From NCBI GenBank assembly GCA_964478225.1, contig CAYZHM010000003.1:1-64000 (forward strand): DNA of 64,000 nt, in the 5' to 3' direction. The DNA is from CAYZHM01 sp964478225. GTDB lineage: Bacteria; Pseudomonadota; Alphaproteobacteria; Micavibrionales; Micavibrionaceae. The notes under the pieces were generated by a model. The model worked only from the letters and a program-made list of their open reading frames with translations, did not search any database and was not told where the DNA came from. The position numbers were made by a program, and so were the translations under genes. Below, one piece after another: positions 34,030 through 42,416 of the stretch (position 1 is the stretch's first letter; every line of letters starts with the position of its first letter).

Positions 34030-35772
34030 ATGCTTGTAAAGAAGGGGCGCTCTCATAGAATTAAGGAAATGATTCTCACGAATACGAAAAGAAAAATTGT
34101 GCGCTTTACAAATGTATCACCCCACGTCCTTACCTTTCTTCTCGGTTTTTCCCTCATCTCTCAATCCGCAATAGCACAAGACGAGCAAAATAAATGGCAC
34201 GGGCATATTGAAGCTGAAGGCAAATGGGGTTCAGAACGCAGCCTTGGCGAGATTGGCGCCTTTCTCCCCGTATGGCAAAATGAAAAGACGCTGGTCTTTG
34301 GCGACGTCCGCGGACGATTTGATGACCAATCCACTTCCGAAGGAAATTTTGGTGGAGGTATACGTTATCAAGTGACAGATCAATGGATTGTAGGCGGATA
34401 TGGATTCTATGATCGTCGCCACACTAGAAGCAACAACACATTTGAACAGGCAACTATCGGCGCAGAAGCCTTGTCCGAAAACTGGGAAATGCGCATCAAT
34501 GGTTACATCCCCGAAAGCGATGAAAAAACTGTCAATGCTGGAATATCCTCAACAACTGGCCTTGCTAGTGGCGGCACATTGCAATTGAGCACAACAACAA
34601 GCGGAGGTGTCGTTGAGCGCGCGTTGCCAGGATTCGATATGGAAGTGGGGCATAGATTTGAACTACCCGGTAACTGGGAATTTTCAACCTATGGAGGGGG
34701 CTTCCACTTTGAAGCAGATGATTACTCTAAAGTTTCAGGACCACGCGGTAGAGCCGAACTGTCTTACAAAAACACTCCCTATCTAGGCGATGGATCAAAA
34801 GTAACACTTGGTTTTGAAGCCCAACATGATGATGTGCGCGACACACAAAGCTGGGGCATAGCAAGAATCCGCATTCCGCTCAATTACAACAATGCAAAAA
34901 AAACTTCAGAACTTTCTTCTCTTGACCAGCACATGACCACGCGCATCAACCGCGATGTCGATATCGTATCCTCACCAAAAAGCATGACTGCAACGACCAC
35001 CACGGAAACAGCCAGCATCACAACGCCAACAGGCCAAACTGTCAACACTTATACAATTCTGGATGGTAACGACGATATCGACGCAGATTTGCTTGGTGCA
35101 GGTATGCTGGTTGTTCTTGATGGATCAAACGGAATCTTGAATGCCAGCGCAGATATTAATCTCGCAGCCAACCAAACAGTTGTTGGCGGCGGAACAACTT
35201 TAACCGCAACAGGAAGCCAAAGTGGCAAAAGCGCTTCCATCACACTACCTGGCAGTCGGGCAACTGTCGATCGTAACGACAACTTCTCAACCGCCTTTGA
35301 AACAGCCGGCAATAACAATCTGCAGAATTTTAATATCCAAAACGCCTTAAGTGGCATCAACATTACCAACGCGGACAACACCATCAGCGGAATCACAATC
35401 GATAATGTAAATCACGGCATATACACAAACTCGAATGCTGACCGAACACAAATCGAAAACACAGAGATTACACAAGCCACCATATACGGGATCTATATCG
35501 ATAATTCTGAGGATTTTACCGTTTCAAACACAACTATCGAAACTACTGGCCATGGCATCGCCATACATGGCCTCACAACTAGTGACGTAACCCTGAACAC
35601 TGTAACAGTCGATGGTGGAACAAGGGGTGTTTCAATAAACGGAGCAGGCACCTTTGATGCATTATCAGGCACAGTAACGACAACAAACACCGCAACACCA
35701 TGCTTTCTTGGCGGCGCTATGGTTGGCGTCACAAATTCAACCCTCACAGTAAACAACGTCGCATGCCCGTAA
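34030..35772 (+). CDS. Inverse autotransporter (intimin/invasin-type barrel) with beta-helix passenger
   Basis: About 580 residues from ATG 34030; ATG 34069 is an alternative. A long basic N-region precedes a signal peptide core (LTFLLGFSLISQSAIAQ). Residues roughly 55-290 match the inverse-autotransporter beta-domain: repeated aromatic strands with RFDDQ, GGGIRYQ, WIVGGYGFYDRR and NGYIP. The C-terminal part, about 310-580, has repeated short strands rich in T, N, V and I typical of right-handed parallel beta-helix passengers, closing with two cysteines (ATPCFLGG, NNVACP). A surface adhesin is likely. It has no partner gene nearby. Confidence 0.82.
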   Translation: MLVKKGRSHRIKEMILTNTKRKIVRFTNVSPHVLTFLLGFSLISQSAIAQDEQNKWHGHIEAEGKWGSERSLGEIGAFLPVWQNEKTLVFGDVRGRFDDQSTSEGNFGGGIRYQVTDQWIVGGYGFYDRRHTRSNNTFEQATIGAEALSENWEMRINGYIPESDEKTVNAGISSTTGLASGGTLQLSTTTSGGVVERALPGFDMEVGHRFELPGNWEFSTYGGGFHFEADDYSKVSGPRGRAELSYKNTPYLGDGSKVTLGFEAQHDDVRDTQSWGIARIRIPLNYNNAKKTSELSSLDQHMTTRINRDVDIVSSPKSMTATTTTETASITTPTGQTVNTYTILDGNDDIDADLLGAGMLVVLDGSNGILNASADINLAANQTVVGGGTTLTATGSQSGKSASITLPGSRATVDRNDNFSTAFETAGNNNLQNFNIQNALSGINITNADNTISGITIDNVNHGIYTNSNADRTQIENTEITQATIYGIYIDNSEDFTVSNTTIETTGHGIAIHGLTTSDVTLNTVTVDGGTRGVSINGAGTFDALSGTVTTTNTATPCFLGGAMVGVTNSTLTVNNVACP

Positions 35773-35839
35773 AGTCCAGATCAAGAAAGATAGCGCCGTT
35801 GAGAGGAAATGAATTACTTAACCCTTGACCTACAGGAGC

Positions 35840-36871
35840 TTATTTCTTGAGTTTCTGAAGAACCGCAAACGGTGAGTCCTCGGGGTTTGACTTTGCATCA
35901 AAAGCAAACACTTTTGGTTCCTTTTTGGACTTATCAGCCTTCGGCTTCTTTTTAGGCTTATCGATCTTGGCTGGAGCGGGAGTTTTTGGCTTTGCGCGTT
36001 GCGGCTTTTCCGAGGCCTTGCCTTTCTTAATCCAGAATGACGCCAAAACAGGTTTTGCATCTTTCTTTTCTTCAGCCGCAGGAGCAGAAGATTCAGCTGC
36101 CTCAGCCACAGGCTCCATTGGAATCTGTTTATGCCCCATCGCCCGCAAAATTGCATATAAATCATCAATCGAACAACCAAGCCATTCCGCCATCTGATGT
36201 TGAGCTTGAAACTTACCTGCTGTCGCTGTTTCATAAATCATATTGACCACACGATCGAGCATATCAATCCGGATAGAGCGCGGACCAAACACCGGATATC
36301 CAATCACCTGATGAAATTTCCTATTCACAGTTTCTGGATCGATGGTAAACGACACCACCCCATCTTTGGGCGTAGGCGGCGGCAAAGCCTGGTCATTATA
36401 CAAACTCCACAACACTGCCTTAAGTCTCACAGCCGCCGGCTTATTCAACTCCGGCAAAAACACCAACACCGGACCCATCTTAATCTTACGCGCACGCAAA
36501 GGCGCACGGGCATCATTATCAAGACCCTTAATAAAATCTTCCAACTGCTCACGATGAATAACGCCCAATGAGTCAAACAACATCTCGCAAATCGTCCGAA
36601 CTTGCTCAGGCAGAGAATCAATTTCTGACTTAAGATTCATCAAGGGCGCAAGCACTTCAGCAATATGCCGCGTTAACCAGCCCTGCAAAAACTCTGCAGT
36701 CGCGGCATCATCGTGGACCATTTGAATTTTTGGCATCAAGATAGAATCGCCACGCTTCAACACCGCCACGGGTTCCCCCGGCAAAGGGTTATTCAAAAGC
36801 TTTTGATACAATATCTCTCCGCTATCAGAGAGTTTGAATTGTGTGTCATTTGCGTCTAGGATCGTACTCAT
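35840..36871 (-). CDS. Isolated C-terminal region of the alphaproteobacterial MgpS/Suv3-like helicase
   Basis: 343 residues. In alphaproteobacteria this sequence type normally forms the C-terminal half of a large DEAD-type helicase. Here it begins with its own MSTILDANDTQFKLSDSGEILY and continues through KPAAVRLKAVLWSLYND and FGPRSIRIDMLDRVVNMIYE to ILRAMGHKQIP, then a Lys/Pro/Ala-rich tail (PKTPAPAKIDKPKKKPK) ending FAVLQKLKK. No Walker A, DExD or helicase motif C is present in it or in the flanking DNA, and the preceding gene on the other strand overlaps its start. It may bind RNA or regulate a helicase encoded elsewhere. Confidence 0.72.
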   Translation of the reverse strand: MSTILDANDTQFKLSDSGEILYQKLLNNPLPGEPVAVLKRGDSILMPKIQMVHDDAATAEFLQGWLTRHIAEVLAPLMNLKSEIDSLPEQVRTICEMLFDSLGVIHREQLEDFIKGLDNDARAPLRARKIKMGPVLVFLPELNKPAAVRLKAVLWSLYNDQALPPPTPKDGVVSFTIDPETVNRKFHQVIGYPVFGPRSIRIDMLDRVVNMIYETATAGKFQAQHQMAEWLGCSIDDLYAILRAMGHKQIPMEPVAEAAESSAPAAEEKKDAKPVLASFWIKKGKASEKPQRAKPKTPAPAKIDKPKKKPKADKSKKEPKVFAFDAKSNPEDSPFAVLQKLKK

Positions 36872-36906
36872 CCGCTTTCATTTATCGCATTAAGGACGGT
36901 TTTTCA

Positions 36907-38442
36907 ATGCTTCGCACACTCTTGGCTATTCTTTTACTCACCTTAACCATGCCTGCATACGCAGCAGAAATTAGCCCTGAAGGGGCTCAGCACCTGAAAA
37001 CTATGCTGGAATCCCTCATTGAAAAGCAAAAAAACCGCTATTTTGAAGACCATAACACCCGTCCCGTATTCGAGGGAAAAGTTACCGTTGAGCAAACCAA
37101 TACCTATTACGCTGTAACGCTTCCTTTCTACAAAGTGCTATTCGATGACGGCCGCCGTATGGATTTCGGCATGGTTTCCATCAACGTTTCACCCGATGAC
37201 ACCAATCCCAAGCGCTGGAAGATGGCAATGGCCGTCCCCACCCCTATCATCATGTATGATGCAGAAAATAAGCCGCTTTTAAAGATTTCACTTGGCGCCC
37301 AGCGCTCAGCAGGAATTTGGGACGAAGATTTTGAAAACTTTACAAAACTTACCGCCCTTTACTCCGACATAACATTTGAAACCCCCGGAGCGCCTTTTAA
37401 GGCGCTCATTCCAAAAGCTCTTGTCCGTTATGATATCAATATCGACGATAAAAACCTCGCCACAGGCAATGGCTTTGTACTGCTTGAAGATATTCTCGTG
37501 GATATGGGTAAAGAAAACTCCCAAGGAAAAATCAATGCTTTCCGTCTTGATTTCACCGTTGACGGGTACAACTTCAAAGACTTCACCAGCAGTCGCGACC
37601 GCCTTCTTGCCTTAACGCAAGGATTGTCCACAGAAGGGCTTGATACCAAGGCTCGTGATAAAGAAATTAAGGCAGCTCTAGAAATGCTCTACAACAGCCT
37701 TGGCAACCGTTTAAATATTGAATACTCCCTCAGCGGCGTTCGTTTCAAAAAGACCAGCGGCGAACAAGAACAGACATTAAATCTCGACAATGCAAAACTC
37801 GGCCTTGATATCGGCGGGTTTACAGACGGAAAGGTTTTCGCCGGTGCAATTGCCCAATACGAAGGATTTTCAATAGATTCCCCTGAACTGGATAAGGACC
37901 TTCTGCCCGCAGATTTTAAAGTCGACCTAAAGGTTCACAACATTCCTTTCAAAGAAGTCACTTCGGTTGTTCAGAGCACATTAAAAGCTGGAGCAGCAAG
38001 CCCCGACACAAACAGCATGGCAATGATGAATCTGATGATCAAACTGCCCACATTGCTTTCGCAAGCCGAAACAAAAATCAAACTTACAGAAAGTCACATA
38101 GGAAATAAAAATTATCGCTTTGTTCTCGATGGCATAGTGCAAGCCGATATCACAGCAGTAAATAACGCCACAGCAAATATAACCGGATACTTTAATGGCC
38201 TAGATTGGCTCATATCACATATCCAAAACCTTCAACAAACTGATGCCCAAAACGCAGACAAATATTTTGATATGCTGAAGCAATTACAAACACTGAAAGC
38301 ATTCGGCAAAAAAGATGAGACAGCAGACACCTATAGATTTGAATTTCTAATGACGCCAGAAGGAGAAATAAAAATGAATGGCTTAAACGCACAAGGCTTA
38401 CTAAACGGGGGCGCACCTGCAAAAGCGCCCGTCACACCGTAA
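36907..38442 (+). CDS. Exported protein of unknown function, 511 aa
   Basis: 511 residues from ATG 36907, selected because a clean signal peptide follows (LLAILLLTLTMPAYAAE). Upstream in-frame codons overlap the convergent start region of the helicase-like gene. The mature protein is mostly beta-rich in the first half (FEGKVTVEQTNTYYAVTLPFYKV, shown in outline) and helical towards the end, with no cysteine pattern or known catalytic motif. It has the look of a large periplasmic or membrane-associated scaffold (AsmA/DUF945-like), but I cannot assign a family. Its end overlaps hemW by eleven bases. Confidence 0.62.
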   Translation: MLRTLLAILLLTLTMPAYAAEISPEGAQHLKTMLESLIEKQKNRYFEDHNTRPVFEGKVTVEQTNTYYAVTLPFYKVLFDDGRRMDFGMVSINVSPDDTNPKRWKMAMAVPTPIIMYDAENKPLLKISLGAQRSAGIWDEDFENFTKLTALYSDITFETPGAPFKALIPKALVRYDINIDDKNLATGNGFVLLEDILVDMGKENSQGKINAFRLDFTVDGYNFKDFTSSRDRLLALTQGLSTEGLDTKARDKEIKAALEMLYNSLGNRLNIEYSLSGVRFKKTSGEQEQTLNLDNAKLGLDIGGFTDGKVFAGAIAQYEGFSIDSPELDKDLLPADFKVDLKVHNIPFKEVTSVVQSTLKAGAASPDTNSMAMMNLMIKLPTLLSQAETKIKLTESHIGNKNYRFVLDGIVQADITAVNNATANITGYFNGLDWLISHIQNLQQTDAQNADKYFDMLKQLQTLKAFGKKDETADTYRFEFLMTPEGEIKMNGLNAQGLLNGGAPAKAPVTP

Positions 38443-39550
38443 TATAGTCAATCAGCGCATTCAGCCGCAACCAGCCTTCACGCGTTGCTTGAAGCGTATC
38501 GCCGCTCAGGACAATCCAGCCCTGCTCCACGGCCTGATGAAGATTTTCTTCTTTTAAAACCGAACGCACAGGCGCAATTTTCATACCCCCCCTTAGCCTC
38601 AACCCCGTCATCAGCGCTTCAATCTGCTGCTCTCGTTCGCTCACAATCTCACGAATTTCCGATTGCTCCGAAAGCCATTTTTCCGGCGCCGCATGACCCC
38701 GCGTCGCATATTTAATACCATCAACTCTCACCCGCCCATGCGCGCCCGGCCCGATGCCTATATAATCTTCATAAGTCCAATACATCATATTATGCCGCGA
38801 CTCTTGCCCCGCCGCCGCATGATTGGACACCTCATAAGCAGGCAACCCTGCGCTCTCTAAGATTTCCTGCGTCGAAAGATAAAAATCTGCCGCCAATTCC
38901 TGTTCAGGAATTTTAAATTCACCTCGCGCATGACGCATGTAAAACGGCGTATTCCGCTCGATCGTCAATTGATACACCGACAAATGACCGCGTGTAAGCT
39001 CAACCGCCTCGCGCAACTCCTTTTCCCATTGCTCTAAGCTCTGCTCCGGGCGGGCATATATGAGATCAAAATTCATCCGTTCAAAATTATTGCGCGCAAT
39101 CTCCAACGCCGCCATTGCTTCCGCTGCCGTATGCTTACGCCCTAAAAACTGCAAATCTTTATCGTTAAGCGCTTGCACGCCAACAGATACACGGTTCACA
39201 CCCGCCGTGCGGAAATCACGAAATTTTTGTGCCTCAATCGAAGTTGGGTTGGCCTCTAATGTGATTTCAATATCATTGGCGATGCCCCAACGCTGTTGCA
39301 CGCGGTCGATAATCGCCTGCACGGTTGAGGGCTTCATTAACGAAGGTGTCCCACCACCAAAATAAATCGACGCAATCCGCCGCCCCGGGGCTTCAGCCGC
39401 ATAACGATCGATCTCTTTTAAATACGCGGCCGCCCATGCCTCATGATCTATACTCTCCGCGACATGTGAATTGAAATCGCAATAGGGACACTTCGCCGCA
39501 CAAAACGGCCAGTGAATATAAAGCGCGGTTTTTTGATTTAACGAAGACAC
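38432..39550 (-). CDS. hemW: HemW-type radical SAM protein (haem chaperone)
   Basis: A 372-residue radical-SAM protein of the HemW group, formerly annotated as oxygen-independent coproporphyrinogen oxidase-like. The cluster motif is CAAKCPYC (CxxxCxxC) near residue 17, followed by GGGTPSL and VSVGVQAL. It lacks the extra cysteine and tail of HemN, so insertion or trafficking of haem is more likely than decarboxylation. Its start overlaps rdgB by 13 bases. The hemW-rdgB-rph order is common in alphaproteobacteria. Confidence 0.92.
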   Translation of the reverse strand: MSSLNQKTALYIHWPFCAAKCPYCDFNSHVAESIDHEAWAAAYLKEIDRYAAEAPGRRIASIYFGGGTPSLMKPSTVQAIIDRVQQRWGIANDIEITLEANPTSIEAQKFRDFRTAGVNRVSVGVQALNDKDLQFLGRKHTAAEAMAALEIARNNFERMNFDLIYARPEQSLEQWEKELREAVELTRGHLSVYQLTIERNTPFYMRHARGEFKIPEQELAADFYLSTQEILESAGLPAYEVSNHAAAGQESRHNMMYWTYEDYIGIGPGAHGRVRVDGIKYATRGHAAPEKWLSEQSEIREIVSEREQQIEALMTGLRLRGGMKIAPVRSVLKEENLHQAVEQGWIVLSGDTLQATREGWLRLNALIDYITV

Positions 39551-40134
39551 TGCTGCACAAGCTTTTCAAAAGCGCGAGAACGATGAGAAATTTTCTGTTT
39601 TTCATCAAGATCAATTTCCGCGAACGTCACATCATATCCCTTTGGCACAAAAATCGGATCATACCCAAACCCCCTATCGCCACGTGGAGGAAATTCGAGA
39701 TGTCCATGCACTTCGCCGCGAAACGTTTCAACATGCCCATCCGGCCATGCCAGCGCGAGCACACAAACAAAATACGCGGAAGTGTCCGCGGCCCCACCCA
39801 TCTCGTCCTGCACCAACTGCATCGCCTTTTTGAAATCCTTTTCTGGCCCGCCCCACAAAGCGGAATCCACCCCCGGCCGCCCATCCAGCGCATTCACACA
39901 CAAACCACTATCATCCGCCAAAGCAGGCTTGCCCGACCCTTTCGCAGCAGCCAAAGCCTTAATCGTTGCATTCGCTTCAAATGTTCCGCCTGTCTCCTCC
40001 GGCTCCGGCAACCCCAATTCGCCGACACCTGTAAATCTGCCAATATACGGCTCCAGCAACGCAGATATCTCCCGCACTTTCCCCTGATTGTGCGAGGCAA
40101 TCACCAACTCATCGCCGTCAAATTTCCGTGTCAT
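39538..40134 (-). CDS. rdgB: Non-canonical purine NTP pyrophosphatase (RdgB/HAM1)
   Basis: A 198-residue house-cleaning enzyme that hydrolyses XTP, ITP and dITP to the monophosphates. Signature regions are IASHNQGKVREISALL at the N-terminus, ADDSGLCVNALDGRPGV in the middle and GDRGFGYDPIFVP towards the end. Length is normal. It overlaps hemW and ends the minus-strand hemW-rdgB pair. Confidence 0.95.
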   Translation of the reverse strand: MTRKFDGDELVIASHNQGKVREISALLEPYIGRFTGVGELGLPEPEETGGTFEANATIKALAAAKGSGKPALADDSGLCVNALDGRPGVDSALWGGPEKDFKKAMQLVQDEMGGAADTSAYFVCVLALAWPDGHVETFRGEVHGHLEFPPRGDRGFGYDPIFVPKGYDVTFAEIDLDEKQKISHRSRAFEKLVQQCLR

Positions 40135-40194
40135 CCATAACCCTTTGATAAACTTTTTCTTTTATAACCCCGTCTAGTTCGTTCCGTCATTTTT

Positions 40195-40216
40195 GGGGAG
40201 GGGGCGCCCCCGCCCC
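40195..40216. repeat. GC-only 22-bp inverted repeat
   Basis: A stretch of only G and C apart from one A, forming an imperfect palindrome around GGGGGCGCCCCC with four more paired bases on each side and one mismatch. It sits in the 211-base gap between rdgB and the alpha-CTD-like gene. No T-run follows on either strand, so it does not look like a normal terminator. Confidence 0.6.
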
Positions 40217-40296
40217 TATTCAAAGCAAAAAACCCTCCATAAATCTATGATAAATATGGGAAATTTTCAAGGAAATTATTCCTATTTCTCATTATT

Positions 40297-40325
40297 TGAC
40301 ATAGACAAGCAAGCATTCTAGTCTA
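40297..40325 (+). promoter_or_regulatory. Possible promoter of the alpha-CTD-like gene
   Basis: A perfect TTGACA at 40297-40302. The matching -10 region is weak (TGTCTA at 40320-40325 with a 17-base spacer). An AGGAAAAGGA ribosome site lies just before the ATG at 40346. Confidence 0.4.
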
Positions 40326-40345
40326 GCCAGGAAAAGGAAATAAAC

Positions 40346-40618
40346 ATGCAGCCACTGAATGTACCGATTGAAAACACCAAGCTTTCCGAAATAACAAAAA
40401 AGCGCCTAATAAATGGCTGTATTTTAACAATCGGCGATCTGATTAAAAAAACCGAAGCGGGGCTTTTTGAAATTCGTAACTTCGGCGAAAAAGATCTCAC
40501 AGAAATTTATGAGCTTCTTAAAGAAGCAGAACTTCAGCTAAGCCCTAAATCTTCAAGACATCCCTCTGCTTCTGGCTCAAATCCGCACAGCCCTTCTTCG
40601 CCAACTCCAGGAGCTTAA
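40346..40618 (+). CDS. Free-standing RNA polymerase alpha-CTD-like protein
   Basis: 90 residues. Residues about 14-67 follow the alpha-subunit C-terminal domain closely: TIGDLIKKTEAGLFEIRNFGEKDLTEI corresponds to the helix-hairpin-helix of RpoA (in which the equivalent run is ...GDLVQRT... LGKKSLTEI). The DNA-contact arginine of RpoA (E. coli Arg265) appears replaced by a non-basic residue (LSEI), while the GxK of the HhH is kept. The tail is Ser/Pro-rich and overlaps rph on the other strand. It may mimic or compete with alpha-CTD, or be a general HhH DNA binder. It is preceded by a good TTGACA. Confidence 0.7.
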   Translation: MQPLNVPIENTKLSEITKKRLINGCILTIGDLIKKTEAGLFEIRNFGEKDLTEIYELLKEAELQLSPKSSRHPSASGSNPHSPSSPTPGA

Positions 40619-41264
40619 AGAATTGCTCCTCCGTAAAAGGCGCCTCTTCGGCTGTACCCTGAATTTCGCATAACCCGCCTTTGCCGGTGATCACGAAATT
40701 TGCATCCGTATCCGCATCCACGTCTTCAGCATAATCCAGATCCAAAACACAATTGCCTTGATAAATTCCGCAGGAGATCGCCGCAACCGTATCAGTCATC
40801 GGTATGCTCGATAAAGCGCCAATCTTCACCAAATGCTGAAACGCCAGATGCAGCGCGACAAACCCGCCGCTGATCGCCGCCGTCCGCGTTCCACCATCGG
40901 CCTGAATAACATCGCAGTCCACACGCACTTGCCGTTCACCCAGCGCAACCATGTCGACTGGCGCCCGCAACGCCCGGCCAATCAATCTTTGAATTTCCTG
41001 TGTCCTTCCAGACTGCTTACCCTTCGCAGCCTCCCGTTCCATGCGCTGCCCCGTAGAGCGCGGCAGCATGCCATATTCCGCGGTTACCCAGCCTTTACCG
41101 GACCCTTTGAGCCATGGGGGCGTTTTATCCTCAACCGAGGCCGTGCAAAGCACGTGAGTATCACCAAACTTGACCAAACATGACCCTTCCGCATGCTTGG
41201 ATACATTCATTTCAAATTGCACATCACGCAGTTGATCAAATGCGCGGCCTGAAGGTCTCGTCAT
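40545..41264 (-). CDS. rph: Ribonuclease PH
   Basis: A 239-residue phosphorolytic 3' exoribonuclease that trims tRNA 3' ends. Features are MTRPSGRAFDQLRDVQFEMN at the start, GWVTAEYGMLPRSTGQR with the conserved arginines, and DCDVIQADGGTRTAAISGG containing the phosphate and metal site. Complete and of typical length. It is divergent from hrcA, an arrangement conserved in alphaproteobacteria, and its end overlaps the alpha-CTD-like gene by 74 bases. Confidence 0.96.
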   Translation of the reverse strand: MTRPSGRAFDQLRDVQFEMNVSKHAEGSCLVKFGDTHVLCTASVEDKTPPWLKGSGKGWVTAEYGMLPRSTGQRMEREAAKGKQSGRTQEIQRLIGRALRAPVDMVALGERQVRVDCDVIQADGGTRTAAISGGFVALHLAFQHLVKIGALSSIPMTDTVAAISCGIYQGNCVLDLDYAEDVDADTDANFVITGKGGLCEIQGTAEEAPFTEEQFFKLLELAKKGCADLSQKQRDVLKI

Positions 41265-41292
41265 AACTATATTCCTTATTTCCTCGATTAAA

Positions 41293-41321
41293 TTGACCGC
41301 ACTTTAAAGCCTGATTATAGT
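41293..41321 (+). promoter_or_regulatory. Sigma-70 promoter of hrcA
   Basis: TTGACC at 41293-41298 and TATAGT at 41316-41321 with a 17-base spacer. The -10 ends seven bases before the ATG at 41329, so transcription should begin at or one base before the start codon. No CIRCE inverted repeat is visible around it. Confidence 0.65.
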
Positions 41322-41328
41322 TTTGTCT

Positions 41329-42363
41329 ATGATAACGGAACTTAACGAACGATCACGCGCGATTTTTCGCTACATTGTCGACTCGTATCTTGCCAGCGGC
41401 GAACCCGTGGGCTCACGCACCATATCCCGTCAAATTGGCCTAGGCCTATCTCCAGCCAGCATCCGCAACACAATGGCCGATCTCGAAGACGCAGGACTTC
41501 TTTACGCCCCACATACATCTGCTGGCCGCATGCCCACAGAAATGGGAATTCGTCTCTATATCGACGGACTCATGCAAATGAGCGAAGTCAGCGTAGAAGA
41601 CCGCAGAAAAATTGAGACAGCCTACGGACAATCGGGCTCAGTTGACGATGTCCTCGAAAGCACCGGAAATCTATTATCTGGTCTTTCTTCCTGTGCCTCG
41701 CTTGTGATTGCCCCCAAACTCAGCGGCGATATTAAACAAATCCAGTTCGTGCAACTTGGCCCGCGTAAAATCCTAACCATTCTTGTTTTCGACAACGGCC
41801 TTGTCGAAAACCGTATCCTGCAAACTGATGAGGATATTCCGCCGACCTCCCTGATCGCCGCCACCAATTACCTCAACGCAAAACTTTCCGGCACGACAAT
41901 CGAACAAGCAAAAAGAAACATCGCCGAAGACATTGCCAGCCATAAAACACAGCTCGATCAGATCACCCAGCGGCTCGTTCAGAAAGGCCTCGCCCTGCCC
42001 CATGTTGAAACCAGCAGCCGTATCATTATTCGCGGCCAATCTCATTTATTAGAAGACGTCAAAGCCCTCGAAGATCTTGAAAAGGCCCGTCAACTTCTCG
42101 GTTATCTTGAAAAACACCAGAATATGCTTCAGCTTCTCGGTGAAGTTGGCAACGCCGACGGGGTTCAAATCTTCATTGGCTCTGAAAACCGGATTTTTGA
42201 CCAAAGCGGCTGGTCGATGATTATATCACCTTACAAGAACAATACTGAAAAAATTGTTGGCGCAATCGGCGTGATAGGCCCCACCCGCCTCGATTACGAC
42301 CGTATCATTCCCATGGTCGACTATACGTCCCGCATTATCTCAAAACTCGTTGAGAACTCTTGA
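41329..42363 (+). CDS. hrcA: Heat-inducible transcription repressor HrcA
   Basis: A 344-residue repressor. The N-terminal winged helix contains YLASGEPVGSRTISRQIGLG and SPASIRNTMADLEDAGLL, both diagnostic. The central and C-terminal GAF-like domains follow, ending GPTRLDYDRIIPMVDYTSR. It normally binds CIRCE elements ahead of groESL or dnaK. I see no CIRCE in this window, so its targets are probably elsewhere. An in-frame TTG at 41323 is an alternative start, but the ATG at 41329 lies at the predicted transcription start. Confidence 0.94.
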   Translation: MITELNERSRAIFRYIVDSYLASGEPVGSRTISRQIGLGLSPASIRNTMADLEDAGLLYAPHTSAGRMPTEMGIRLYIDGLMQMSEVSVEDRRKIETAYGQSGSVDDVLESTGNLLSGLSSCASLVIAPKLSGDIKQIQFVQLGPRKILTILVFDNGLVENRILQTDEDIPPTSLIAATNYLNAKLSGTTIEQAKRNIAEDIASHKTQLDQITQRLVQKGLALPHVETSSRIIIRGQSHLLEDVKALEDLEKARQLLGYLEKHQNMLQLLGEVGNADGVQIFIGSENRIFDQSGWSMIISPYKNNTEKIVGAIGVIGPTRLDYDRIIPMVDYTSRIISKLVENS

Positions 42364-42416
42364 ATTCTCTTGATCCCGCGTTGATCATCCCAAGGTTTAA
42401 CTTTAAAATATAACTT

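Noticed and set aside
39583..40140. A 185-codon open frame opposite rdgB
   Set aside because: It lies fully antisense to rdgB, whose motifs are complete, and its composition (Arg/His/Pro-rich) is typical of shadows.
40195..40216. GC-only palindrome as a terminator
   Set aside because: The stem is strong, but neither strand has a T-run after it. It is kept only as a repeat.
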